The notes under the pieces: model-generated
Databases searched by the model: none
What the model was told of the DNA's origin: nothing
What the model saw: the letters and a program-made list of their open reading frames with translations, nothing else
In this document: positions 1-5,612 of the stretch, in pieces
How the letters are laid out: every line of letters begins with the position of its first letter
Position numbering within the stretch: the first letter of the stretch is position 1
Translations under genes and position numbers: made by a program
NCBI GenBank assembly: GCA_903939665.1
Contig: CAJAHZ010000076.1
Span: 1-5,612, forward strand
From: an uncultured Pseudomonadota bacterium
Lineage (GTDB): Bacteria > Pseudomonadota > Gammaproteobacteria > Burkholderiales > Rhodocyclaceae
Reading direction: 5' to 3'
Length of the DNA stretch: 5,612 nucleotides

Positions 1-9
1 CAAGCGACG

Positions 10-14
10 AAGGA
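10..14 (+). promoter_or_regulatory. Ribosome binding site of the 536-residue protein
   Basis: AAGGA lies nine bases before the ATG at 24 and supports that start. Any promoter lies outside the window. Confidence 0.55.
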
Positions 15-23
15 CATTTCAAA

Positions 24-1634
24 ATGAGCGCTGTTGTTACCCAATTCCCGATCAGCATGGCAATCCCGGATCTGCAGACCGGGCTTCAAATTCTTTCGCG
101 CCTGCCGCTGGCCAATCCGGCACAGGCCGAAATCGATCTCAACCGTTTTCTCGACAGCCTTCTGCAGACGCCGCCGCACCCCGGTGTTTATCTGTCTCTG
201 CTGGAGCAATCGCGGGTTCCACTCTGCTTTGTCGAGGAAGAACTCGCCCGACGCCACGTCAATAAGCCACTGCCGCTCGGCGAGATCGAGGAAGCCGGCT
301 TCCGGCAAGTGGTCGCCACCTGGCTCAAGGCAGCCCGCGCCTACGCTCATTGCGCCGAACTCGACACCTCGGCGGACGACGCCGAGCACGGGCTGCGTGT
401 CGCGCTGGTCCTGCACCGCTGCATCTATTACACCGGAATGGCCATCATTGAGCACCACCGCACCCGGCGCGAACTGCCGCCCGGGCTATGGCTCGAACTG
501 CACGGCTACTACGCCAGCGCGGAGGAATGGGAAGTGGCCACGCTGCCCGTCCCCGATGCCATCGATCCGCTCGGTCGCAGCACCCATTGCACGGCAGCCT
601 TCCTCAGTCTGCTGCTCTCGGAACTGGCCGGACCCTATAGCCTTTCGGTGCATGATCAAGGCCTGGTCCGCTACTGGGCCAACAGCTGGTCGCCGCTTGT
701 TAGCGTACATACCGTCGTCCCGGGCGAACCGCTGCCGCAATTTGTCATCGACCTGATGCAGGACGTTGGTCTTCGTTCGACGGCTGACTGCCTGCAAACA
801 GAACAGCTGCGGCGTCTCGACACCTCGCGTCTGGCCATGCAGATCAGCCAGGTACGTCAGCAACTGAAACAGAAAATTCCGCCGAAACAGATCGGGCTGG
901 GCGAAAACTGTACTGCCGGACAGTGCAACCGCCTGCTGGAGCACCTCTCTCGCCCATGGACGCAAGCCCGGGCGCCACGCAAGTTCCGCCGCCATGCCAC
1001 CTCAGGAGTTGCCAAGCTGTGCGTTGGCTTCGAGGCCATGCACTACTACGTGTCCGGTGGAGAATTCAACCAGCCGGAGAACGTCCGGACATACTCACGA
1101 AAAGAATTCGACAGCCTGTTCACCTTCCGCCACATGACCGATCCCACGCAGCAACTGCAAATACATCAGGAACAGCAAGGCTTCAGTGTTGATCAATGGG
1201 AAGTCGTCAATCAATCGGCGAACGGCTTCCGTCTGATGCGCAGTATCGTCGGCAAGAAAATGGTGCACGGACAGTTATTGGCAGTTTGCCCGCATGACGG
1301 GGAGCACTATCTGCTGGCGCAAACCACTTGGCTAATGCAGGAACGGGGCGGTGGTCTAATCGCCGGTGTGGCCGCCCTCCCCGGCATGCCGCAAGCCATC
1401 GCAGCACGCCCCGTCGCGCACCGGGACGATCATCCTGAAATGTACAGTCGCGCATTCCTGCTGCCGGCCATCCCGGCCGCCGGAGCGGAACAGTCGCTGG
1501 TGATTCCGCAAGGCTGGTACCACGCAGGACGGATCATCGACCTCTATACGGACAATGCCTGGCGTGTGAAACTGCTCAGCCTGCTGGATGATGGCCCGGA
1601 CTTCGAACGGGTAAGCTTCGTCGTCGCCGGTTAG
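24..1634 (+). CDS. Uncharacterised 536-residue protein with a PilZ-like C-terminal motif
   Basis: I do not recognise this protein firmly. There is no signal peptide or clear membrane segment, so it is probably cytoplasmic. Residues 1-310 look mostly helical, with many Leu, Ala, Glu and Arg. At 319-323 there is an RxxxR motif (RKFRR), and at 396-401 an NxSxxG motif (NQSANG) followed by FRLMR. This pair is the c-di-GMP-binding signature of PilZ domains. Here the two halves lie about 70 residues apart, much farther than in a canonical PilZ, so the domain may carry an insertion or the first match may be chance. A distant, nucleotide-dependent signalling role is an inference only. The ATG at 24 is preceded by an AAGGA Shine-Dalgarno sequence (10-14) nine bases upstream, and no better start was seen. 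The gene ends in TAG overlapping the convergent phoR stop. The reading frame is intact and its composition resembles that of its neighbours. Confidence 0.85.
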   Translation: MSAVVTQFPISMAIPDLQTGLQILSRLPLANPAQAEIDLNRFLDSLLQTPPHPGVYLSLLEQSRVPLCFVEEELARRHVNKPLPLGEIEEAGFRQVVATWLKAARAYAHCAELDTSADDAEHGLRVALVLHRCIYYTGMAIIEHHRTRRELPPGLWLELHGYYASAEEWEVATLPVPDAIDPLGRSTHCTAAFLSLLLSELAGPYSLSVHDQGLVRYWANSWSPLVSVHTVVPGEPLPQFVIDLMQDVGLRSTADCLQTEQLRRLDTSRLAMQISQVRQQLKQKIPPKQIGLGENCTAGQCNRLLEHLSRPWTQARAPRKFRRHATSGVAKLCVGFEAMHYYVSGGEFNQPENVRTYSRKEFDSLFTFRHMTDPTQQLQIHQEQQGFSVDQWEVVNQSANGFRLMRSIVGKKMVHGQLLAVCPHDGEHYLLAQTTWLMQERGGGLIAGVAALPGMPQAIAARPVAHRDDHPEMYSRAFLLPAIPAAGAEQSLVIPQGWYHAGRIIDLYTDNAWRVKLLSLLDDGPDFERVSFVVAG

Positions 1635-2953
1635 CGTTCAACCGGAGTGCTGACCGGAACAAGGCGGCTGGCAGGAAAGCGGGCAATGAAGCGACTGCCC
1701 TTGCCCGGGTCGCTTTCAATATCGAGGACTGCCTGATGGCGGGTCAGCACATGCTTGACAATCGCCAAACCGAGCCCCGTGCCGCCGGTTTCCCGGGAAC
1801 GGCTTCGATCGATCCGGTAGAAACGCTCGGTCAAGCGCGGGATGTGTTGTGGTGCGATGCCAATCCCGGTGTCCGCCACGACAAATTCGCCCTGACCGCC
1901 ACGCACACGCCAGATAAGATCTATACGCCCGCCAGCGGGCGTATAGCGCACTGCGTTGCTGGTCAGGTTGCCGAAGGCACTGCGCAATTCGTTGGCGCAA
2001 CCGGTCAGTAAAGCCGGCGCTTCAATCGTCAAGCTGAATTCGTGTCGACCGACAGAGAGCGCCTCGGCCTCGGTGCGGAGGCTGCGGAAAACCGGTTCGA
2101 GTTCAACGCGCTCGTCGCTCTGCACCATACCGCCGGTTTCAAGTGCTGACAGGGTGAGCAGGTCTTCGATCAGGCGCTGCATGCGCACGGACTGCTCGCA
2201 GATCAGCGCGAGATACTGTTTTACTTCGTTTTCACTGTACGTCTGCGTGCTATCGCCAAGCATCTCGGCAAACCCGGAGACCACGGTCAGCGGTGTTTTC
2301 AGCTCATGCGAGACATTGGCAATGAAGTCTCGACGTATCGTTTCAAGACGCTCAAGGTGGCTGATGTCGCGCGAAAGCAGCAAGGTCTGATCTTCACCAT
2401 AGGGAATCACCTGCAGCAACAAACTCTGCCCTTCAACACGACCGCTGCGGTAGATCAGCGGCTGATCGTAACGCTCGGCGTCAAGGTAATTGACGAAATC
2501 GGGCTGCCGTATGAAATTGGTCAGCGTCTGGCCCTGATCGGTCGCGACGGACATCTGAAAGTGGTTCTCCGCCGTCTTGTTGATCCAGTCGATGTGGCGA
2601 TGACGATTGAATACGATAATTCCGTCTGGCAACGCCTGCGCTGCGCGCGTGAAACGTTTCAGCGTGTCGGACAAAACCTGCTGCTGGCCGCTGCGGATGC
2701 GTACGCGGCGGTGCAAGCCGGCAAAAGCGATTTCCCAGACGCCCGAGCCTTCCGGCAAGGGTGCATCAAAAGGGCCGTGCAACCACCGAATCAAGCGTGC
2801 CAGTTGAAACAGGTGCCAACCCAACACCAACAGGAGGCTACCGATCGCGCCAGCAAGCGCCCAAGGCAGGCCATAGATGATCCACAAGGGCGCAAAAACG
2901 CAACTGCCAATGAGCAGCAACAGGCCCAGTGCCCTTAGCCACACCGAAGTCAT
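1631..2953 (-). CDS. phoR: Phosphate regulon sensor histidine kinase PhoR
   Basis: PhoR is an inner-membrane kinase/phosphatase that controls PhoB according to phosphate supply, normally through the Pst transporter and PhoU. The 440-residue product (E. coli PhoR has 431) has two hydrophobic segments at about 8-27 and 31-49 with almost no periplasmic loop. A charged linker and a PAS-type domain (about 103-196) follow. The kinase core has the H box FIANVSHELKTPL with phospho-acceptor His216, the N box around Asn329/Asn333, the G1 box DTGIGIAP (361-368), an FYR F box (378-380) and the G2 box GTGLGLAI (391-398). The stretch IPRLTERFYR is also found in E. coli PhoR. The ATG at 2953 is chosen because its N-terminus aligns with E. 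coli PhoR and leaves 28 bases after the phoB stop. An in-frame GTG at 3019 would add 22 residues and overlap phoB. Neither start has a strong Shine-Dalgarno sequence, so translational coupling to phoB is plausible. Gene identity is near certain; the start is not. Confidence 0.96.
   Translation of the reverse strand: MTSVWLRALGLLLLIGSCVFAPLWIIYGLPWALAGAIGSLLLVLGWHLFQLARLIRWLHGPFDAPLPEGSGVWEIAFAGLHRRVRIRSGQQQVLSDTLKRFTRAAQALPDGIIVFNRHRHIDWINKTAENHFQMSVATDQGQTLTNFIRQPDFVNYLDAERYDQPLIYRSGRVEGQSLLLQVIPYGEDQTLLLSRDISHLERLETIRRDFIANVSHELKTPLTVVSGFAEMLGDSTQTYSENEVKQYLALICEQSVRMQRLIEDLLTLSALETGGMVQSDERVELEPVFRSLRTEAEALSVGRHEFSLTIEAPALLTGCANELRSAFGNLTSNAVRYTPAGGRIDLIWRVRGGQGEFVVADTGIGIAPQHIPRLTERFYRIDRSRSRETGGTGLGLAIVKHVLTRHQAVLDIESDPGKGSRFIARFPASRLVPVSTPVER
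1921..1946. repeat. Perfect inverted repeat inside phoR
   Basis: Arms CTATACGCCCG (1921-1931) and CGGGCGTATAG (1936-1946) are perfectly complementary over 11 bases, with a CCAG loop on the plus strand. It lies in the phoR coding region for about residues 336-345 (RYTPAGGRID), just after the N box. No T-run follows on either strand, so it is not a standard terminator. It may be a chance result of codon choice. Confidence 0.6.
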
Positions 2954-2981
2954 CCACAGGGCCCGAAGGTTTTGCGCTTGT

Positions 2982-3674
2982 TCATTCGGCGTGCGCCGAA
3001 AAACGATATCCGCTGCCACGCACCGTCTGAATCAGCCGGTCGTGACCGCTCGCCTCGAGCGAAACACGCAGTCGCCGGATGTGCACATCGACCGTGCGCT
3101 CTTCGACGAAAACGTGATCACCCCATACCTGGTCAAGTAACTGTGCCCGGCTATGCACACGCTCAGCGTGGGTCATGAAGAAATGCAAAAGGCGGAACTC
3201 CGTCGGGCCCAGATCAAGCGGCTGGCCGTCACCAAAAACTCGGTGCGTTACGGGATCAAGGCGCAGGCCCTCAATTTCGATCAGATCCTCGGTCATTTGC
3301 GGCGCACGTCGGCGCAAGACGGCATTGATCCGGGCAAGAAGTTCGCGGGGCGAAAACGGCTTGGTCAGATAATCGTCGGCGCCGGCCTCAAGCCCGGCGA
3401 TCTTGTCGTGCTCATCGCTACGCGCGGTGAGCATAATAATTGGCAGATCGCGCGTACGTTCTTCGCTGCGCAGGCGACGAGCAAACTGGACGCCGGACAT
3501 TCCCGGCAGCATCCAGTCGAGCAAGATGACATCGGGCAGGACATCACGCACCAGTTGGCTCGCTTCTTCAGCATCGTAAGCGCGCAACACACGATGGCCC
3601 GCATGCTGAAGATTGGCTGCGATCAGCTCCTGAATTGCCGGTTCGTCTTCAACGACAAGGATGTTGGCGGACAT
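2982..3674 (-). CDS. phoB: Phosphate regulon response regulator PhoB
   Basis: PhoB is an OmpR-family transcription factor. When phosphorylated by PhoR it binds Pho boxes and activates phosphate-scavenging genes. With the start at 3674 the protein has 230 residues and keeps E. coli numbering: the acidic pocket in VVEDE, phospho-acceptor Asp53 (LLDWMLPG), Thr83 and Lys105 (KPF). The C-terminal winged helix runs from about 130 to the end. Its recognition helix RTVDVHIRRLR (193-203) keeps the DNA-contacting Arg193, His198, Arg200, Arg201 and Arg203, and Thr217/Arg219 in the wing are also present. DNA specificity should therefore match the E. coli Pho box. An ATG two codons upstream (3680) is the alternative start. 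GGAG at 3688-3685 is 10 bases from the ATG at 3674 but only 4 from the one at 3680, and MSANILVVEDE matches the family N-terminus. The gene is first in a phoB-phoR operon with a candidate Pho box upstream. Confidence 0.97.
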   Translation of the reverse strand: MSANILVVEDEPAIQELIAANLQHAGHRVLRAYDAEEASQLVRDVLPDVILLDWMLPGMSGVQFARRLRSEERTRDLPIIMLTARSDEHDKIAGLEAGADDYLTKPFSPRELLARINAVLRRRAPQMTEDLIEIEGLRLDPVTHRVFGDGQPLDLGPTEFRLLHFFMTHAERVHSRAQLLDQVWGDHVFVEERTVDVHIRRLRVSLEASGHDRLIQTVRGSGYRFSAHAE

Positions 3675-3684
3675 AAACATGCTT

Positions 3685-3688
3685 CTCC
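3685..3688 (-). promoter_or_regulatory. Ribosome binding site of phoB
   Basis: GGAG on the minus strand is ten bases before the ATG at 3674 and four before the ATG at 3680. The spacing favours the downstream start, though neither distance is ideal. Confidence 0.5.
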
Positions 3689-3704
3689 ATAACTTTCGGC
3701 GGCC

Positions 3705-3710
3705 AGTTTA
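3705..3710 (-). promoter_or_regulatory. Candidate -10 element of the phoB promoter
   Basis: TAAACT (4 of 6 matches to TATAAT) begins exactly 10 bases after the end of the Pho box. This is the same arrangement I recall for the E. coli phoA promoter, where the Pho box replaces the -35 element. It would give a leader of about 25 bases before phoB. TAATAA, overlapping just upstream, is an alternative. Confidence 0.45.
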
Positions 3711-3720
3711 TTAAGATGCG

Positions 3721-3738
3721 GTTACAGAATGATGACAG
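3721..3738 (-). promoter_or_regulatory. Pho box upstream of phoB (PhoB binding site)
   Basis: Read on the minus strand this is CTGTCAT-CATT-CTGTAAC. The consensus is two CTGTCAT repeats separated by four mostly A/T bases. The first half-site matches 7 of 7 and the second 5 of 7. A further CTGTCCT lies at 3748-3742, its start ten bases before the first repeat, so PhoB-type repeats recur at 10-11 base intervals, about one helical turn. The site is directional, faces phoB, and precedes a -10-like hexamer at the expected distance. Inference: phosphorylated PhoB activates its own operon here. Confidence 0.75.
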
Positions 3739-3772
3739 TCGAGGACAGCCTTCGAGCCCCCTTCTGCGCTAT

Positions 3773-3778
3773 CATAAT
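3773..3778 (+). promoter_or_regulatory. Candidate -10 element for the DUF971-ubiE cluster
   Basis: CATAAT matches TATAAT in 5 of 6 positions and lies 26 bases before the ATG at 3805. No convincing -35 hexamer is seen at 16-18 bases upstream (TTCGAG at 3751-3756 is poor), so confidence is limited. Confidence 0.35.
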
Positions 3779-3794
3779 GCGTCTACTTGGACTT

Positions 3795-3798
3795 AAGG
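3795..3798 (+). promoter_or_regulatory. Ribosome binding site of the DUF971 gene
   Basis: AAGG with a six-base spacer precedes the ATG at 3805. This site decides against the in-frame TTG at 3787, which lies upstream of it. Confidence 0.6.
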
Positions 3799-3804
3799 TT
3801 TCCC

Positions 3805-4230
3805 ATGGCTGGCCTGGATAACGACACACCGATTCCAACCGAGATCAAGCTGCACCAGAAATCCCGAATTCTCGAGCTGGCTTTCGAGAACGGTGAGCAT
3901 TTCGAACTAAGTTACGAGTTCCTGCGCGTATTCACACCGTCGGCGGAAGCCCGGGGGCACGGACCGGGACAGGAGACCCTGCAGGTTGGGAAGCGTGATG
4001 TCGCAATCGAGCGCATTGAGCCCGTCGGCAATTATGCGATCAAACCGGTATTTTCGGATGGTCACGATAGCGGTCTCTATTCCTGGGACATGCTGTACAA
4101 CCTTGGCAAGCACCATGACGAGCTCTGGCAAACCTACCTTGATCGACTAGGCGCCGAAAGTGCCAGCCGGGACCCTGCTGAATGCCCCGCGCCGGCACAA
4201 AAGCCACACGGCGGCTGCGGTGGCCATTGA
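3805..4230 (+). CDS. DUF971 family protein (gamma-butyrobetaine hydroxylase-like N-terminal domain)
   Basis: This is a small 141-residue soluble protein of the DUF971 family. The fold is also found at the N-terminus of gamma-butyrobetaine hydroxylases, but the catalytic oxygenase part is absent, so no hydroxylase activity should be assumed. The domain covers about residues 12-112, beginning with PTEIKLHQKSRILELAFENG. The most typical stretch is FSDGHDSGLYSWDMLYNLG (83-101). The C-terminal tail is low in structure and ends in HGGCGGH; with Cys127, Cys138, His135 and His141 it could hold a metal, which is conjecture. The ATG start is supported by an AAGG site, whereas a TTG at 3787 would add six residues. 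The gene lies 32 bases upstream of ubiE and is probably co-transcribed with it, which hints at a role linked to respiratory quinones or iron-sulfur/metal metabolism. The molecular function is unknown. Confidence 0.9.
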   Translation: MAGLDNDTPIPTEIKLHQKSRILELAFENGEHFELSYEFLRVFTPSAEARGHGPGQETLQVGKRDVAIERIEPVGNYAIKPVFSDGHDSGLYSWDMLYNLGKHHDELWQTYLDRLGAESASRDPAECPAPAQKPHGGCGGH

Positions 4231-4262
4231 TTTTTCCCGATTCACCCCAAGTTAGCATTGCA

Positions 4263-5003
4263 ATGAACGATAAGAACACTACCCATTTCGGCTTTGAGAA
4301 GGTTGCCGAAGCTGAAAAGGCGCGGCGCGTCGCCGACGTCTTTGATTCGGTGGCGCAACGCTACGACCTGATGAATGACGTTATGTCGGGCGGCATGCAT
4401 CGCTTGTGGAAGGCTTTCACCATTGCCAAGAGCGGGGTGCGGCAAGGCTCGCGGGTGCTCGATGTGGCCGGCGGCACCGGTGACCTGTCGCTGGCCTTTG
4501 CCCGGCGGGTTGGGCGTAGCGGCGAGGTATGGCTGACCGACATCAACAACGCGATGCTGACCAACGGTCGTGACCGGCTTTGCGACAAAGGCTTTCTGAT
4601 CCCGGTAGCGCAATGCGATGCCGAGAAACTGCCCTTTCCCGACGAATACTTTGACTGCGTGACCGTGGCCTTCGGCCTGCGCAACATGACGCATAAGGAT
4701 GCTGCTCTGGCCGAAATGCGCCGCGTCCTTCGCCCGGGCGGTCGATTGCTCGTGCTTGAGTTTTCGCAGGTCTGGAAGCCGCTGGCCCCAGTATATGATT
4801 TTTACTCGTTCAAGATCATCCCGCGCATCGGGCAGATCATCACGCAGGACGAAGCCAGCTATCGCTATCTCGCCGAATCGATCCGCGTACACCCTGATCA
4901 GGAGGGGCTGAAGTCGCTAATGGAACAAGCTGGCCTCGAGAAGGTCGAATATTTCAACCTGACGCTAGGCGTCGTGGCCCTGCACCGTGGTTTCAAATTT
5001 TAA
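4263..5003 (+). CDS. ubiE: Ubiquinone/menaquinone biosynthesis C-methyltransferase UbiE
   Basis: UbiE is an S-adenosylmethionine-dependent C-methyltransferase. It methylates the benzoquinol ring of 2-polyprenyl-6-methoxy-1,4-benzoquinol in ubiquinone synthesis and demethylmenaquinol in menaquinone synthesis. The 246-residue length is close to E. coli UbiE (251). Family marks are YDLMNDVMSGGMHRLWK (34-50), SAM motif I VLDVAGGTGDL (65-75), the acidic residue Asp93 in LTDIN, the motif around CDAEKLPFPDEYFD (118-131), and RVLRPGGRLLVLEFS (154-168). The C-terminus GVVALHRGFKF is also typical. The ATG at 4263 gives MNDKNTTHFGFEKV, the usual N-terminus. An ATG at 4182 in the same frame would run through the end of the DUF971 gene and is rejected. 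No good Shine-Dalgarno sequence precedes 4263, so translation may depend partly on the upstream gene. Which quinone is made cannot be decided from this gene alone. Confidence 0.97.
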   Translation: MNDKNTTHFGFEKVAEAEKARRVADVFDSVAQRYDLMNDVMSGGMHRLWKAFTIAKSGVRQGSRVLDVAGGTGDLSLAFARRVGRSGEVWLTDINNAMLTNGRDRLCDKGFLIPVAQCDAEKLPFPDEYFDCVTVAFGLRNMTHKDAALAEMRRVLRPGGRLLVLEFSQVWKPLAPVYDFYSFKIIPRIGQIITQDEASYRYLAESIRVHPDQEGLKSLMEQAGLEKVEYFNLTLGVVALHRGFKF

Positions 5004-5004
5004 C

Positions 5005-5009
5005 AGGAG
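5005..5009 (+). promoter_or_regulatory. Ribosome binding site of the Tim44-like gene
   Basis: AGGAG directly after the ubiE stop is three bases from the ATG at 5013 and six from the ATG at 5016. The spacing favours 5016. Confidence 0.7.
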
Positions 5010-5015
5010 CAAATG

Positions 5016-5612
5016 ATGAAAAAATTTCTCGTCGCACTCAGCGTCGGCATATTCAGCCTTGGTCTCAGCATCGGGGATGCCGAAGCAAAGCGCCTTGGTG
5101 GCGGCAAATCGAGCGGTACGCAAAGAGACTCCGTCGCCCAGAAACAGGCTACACCGCCTGCACAAAACGCTGCTGCTCCGGCAGCCGCACCTGCTGCGGC
5201 ACCCGCAGCAGCGCCAAAGCGCAACTGGATGGGGCCACTCGCTGGTCTCGCCGCAGGTCTTGGTATCGCCGCCCTGCTTTCGCACTTTGGCATGGGTGAA
5301 GGAATGGCTAACTTCCTGATGATCGCGCTGCTGGCAATGGCCGCCTTTTTTGTCATCAGAATGATCTTCCGCAAAAAGGCTGGGGCGGCACCTGCTTCCG
5401 ACCCGATGCAATTTGCCGGTGCTGGTGGGCCGAGTATGGCGCCGCCACCGCAGGTCGCGTCTGGCAGCCAAGGTTTCGCCGCAGCAATGCCGGCAGCCGC
5501 TGCTGTTGAAACGGTTCGCCACATTCCTGCTGGTTTTGACGTAGAGGGTTTCCTGCGCGTTGCCAAACTCAACTTTATCCGTCTGCAAGCCTCGAATGAC
5601 GCCCGGAATCTC
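5016..5612 (+). CDS. Tim44-like domain protein, secreted or membrane-bound (3' end outside window)
   Basis: The reading frame is open to the window edge, giving the first 199 residues. A signal peptide (MKKFLVALSVGIFSLGLSIGDAEA) has a likely cleavage site after AEA-24, and the mature start KRLGGGKS is typical of bacterial Tim44-like proteins. A flexible Ala/Pro segment with PAAA repeats (55-67) follows, then two hydrophobic stretches at about 73-91 and 98-118 with a positive RKK stop. After another Ala/Pro/Gly linker, FDVEGFLRVAKLNFIRLQ (174-191) opens the Tim44-like domain. In mitochondria that domain helps tether the import motor to the membrane; its role in bacteria is not established. The gene starts 12 bases after ubiE and has a strong AGGAG site, so it is very probably co-transcribed with it. 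ATG 5013 is an alternative start one codon upstream. In related genomes I would expect ubiJ and ubiB next, which cannot be seen here. Confidence 0.88.
   Translation, partial: MKKFLVALSVGIFSLGLSIGDAEAKRLGGGKSSGTQRDSVAQKQATPPAQNAAAPAAAPAAAPAAAPKRNWMGPLAGLAAGLGIAALLSHFGMGEGMANFLMIALLAMAAFFVIRMIFRKKAGAAPASDPMQFAGAGGPSMAPPPQVASGSQGFAAAMPAAAAVETVRHIPAGFDVEGFLRVAKLNFIRLQASNDARNL
5191..5211. repeat. Perfect inverted repeat in the Ala/Pro linker of the Tim44-like gene
   Basis: Arms CTGCTGCGG (5191-5199) and CCGCAGCAG (5203-5211) are separated by three bases. They lie within the codons for the PAAA repeats, so alanine and proline codon choice explains much of the symmetry. Confidence 0.5.

Noticed and set aside
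486..995. Minus-strand 169-residue frame and an alternative plus frame at 34-756 within the first gene.
   Set aside because: The 536-residue frame covers the whole region with an AAGGA site and ordinary composition; the others are Arg/Pro/Ser-rich out-of-frame readings.
2306..2938. Plus-strand 210-residue open frame opposite phoR.
   Set aside because: phoR has full kinase motifs on the other strand; the plus frame has no recognisable domain or ribosome binding site and is a shadow.
3153..3692. Plus-strand 179-residue open frame opposite phoB.
   Set aside because: It is a complement shadow of phoB with no family features.
3787..3804. TTG start for the DUF971 protein.
   Set aside because: The AAGG ribosome binding site (3795-3798) lies downstream of the TTG and properly spaced before ATG 3805.
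4203..4235. Possible terminator or attenuator between the DUF971 gene and ubiE: GCCAC-a-CG pairing with CGGTGGC, then TTTTT at 4231-4235.
   Set aside because: The stem is short with a bulged base, six bases separate it from the T-run, and it overlaps the coding end. ubiE follows closely with no evident promoter of its own.
4182..4262. Longer ubiE start at ATG 4182.
   Set aside because: It would overlap the DUF971 gene by 49 bases and add 27 residues (MPRAGTKATRRLRW...) unlike any UbiE N-terminus; ATG 4263 gives the standard length.
4965..5588. Long minus-strand open frames (4965-5588 and 5000-5572).
   Set aside because: They lie opposite the Tim44-like gene, which has a signal peptide, strong ribosome binding site and recognisable domain start. 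The minus frames are low-complexity shadows of its Ala/Pro-rich codons.

Overview
The window reads as ordinary chromosomal DNA of a Gram-negative betaproteobacterium. A Rhodocyclaceae-like genome (Dechloromonas/Azonexus/Azoarcus type) is my best guess. This rests on the GC-rich, densely packed coding sequence, on a PhoB/PhoR pair close to the E. coli proteins, and on the gene order DUF971 - ubiE - Tim44-like, which I recall as common in that class. No phage, transposon, CRISPR, tRNA or rRNA sequence was seen.

Layout. Bases 24-1634 (+) encode a 536-residue protein that I cannot name with certainty. Its C-terminal part carries a PilZ-like motif pair, so it may be a cyclic-di-GMP receptor. It converges on phoR, and the two stop codons overlap in the four bases TTAG (1631-1634). 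The minus strand then carries phoB (2982-3674) and phoR (1631-2953), transcribed in the order phoB-phoR. They encode the response regulator and membrane histidine kinase of the phosphate-starvation system. A 130-bp divergent intergenic region (3675-3804) separates phoB from a plus-strand cluster. That cluster is a DUF971 protein (3805-4230), the ubiquinone/menaquinone methyltransferase ubiE (4263-5003), and a secreted or membrane Tim44-like protein (5016 to the window end, 3' part missing).

Regulation. The divergent region holds a good candidate Pho box facing phoB: CTGTCAT-CATT-CTGTAAC on the minus strand at 3738-3721. An additional CTGTCCT copy lies one helical turn upstream, and a -10-like hexamer sits 10 bases downstream. 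This fits positive autoregulation of phoBR by phosphorylated PhoB. The plus-strand cluster has its own -10-like element (CATAAT, 3773-3778) and a clear ribosome binding site. Short gaps (32 and 12 bases) suggest that DUF971, ubiE and the Tim44-like gene are co-transcribed.

The window does not show an obviously new multi-gene system. The points most worth a second look are the possible split PilZ-like domain in the first protein, the three-copy Pho box array, the zero-spacing convergent gene ends, and two perfect intragenic hairpins (in phoR and in the Tim44-like gene).
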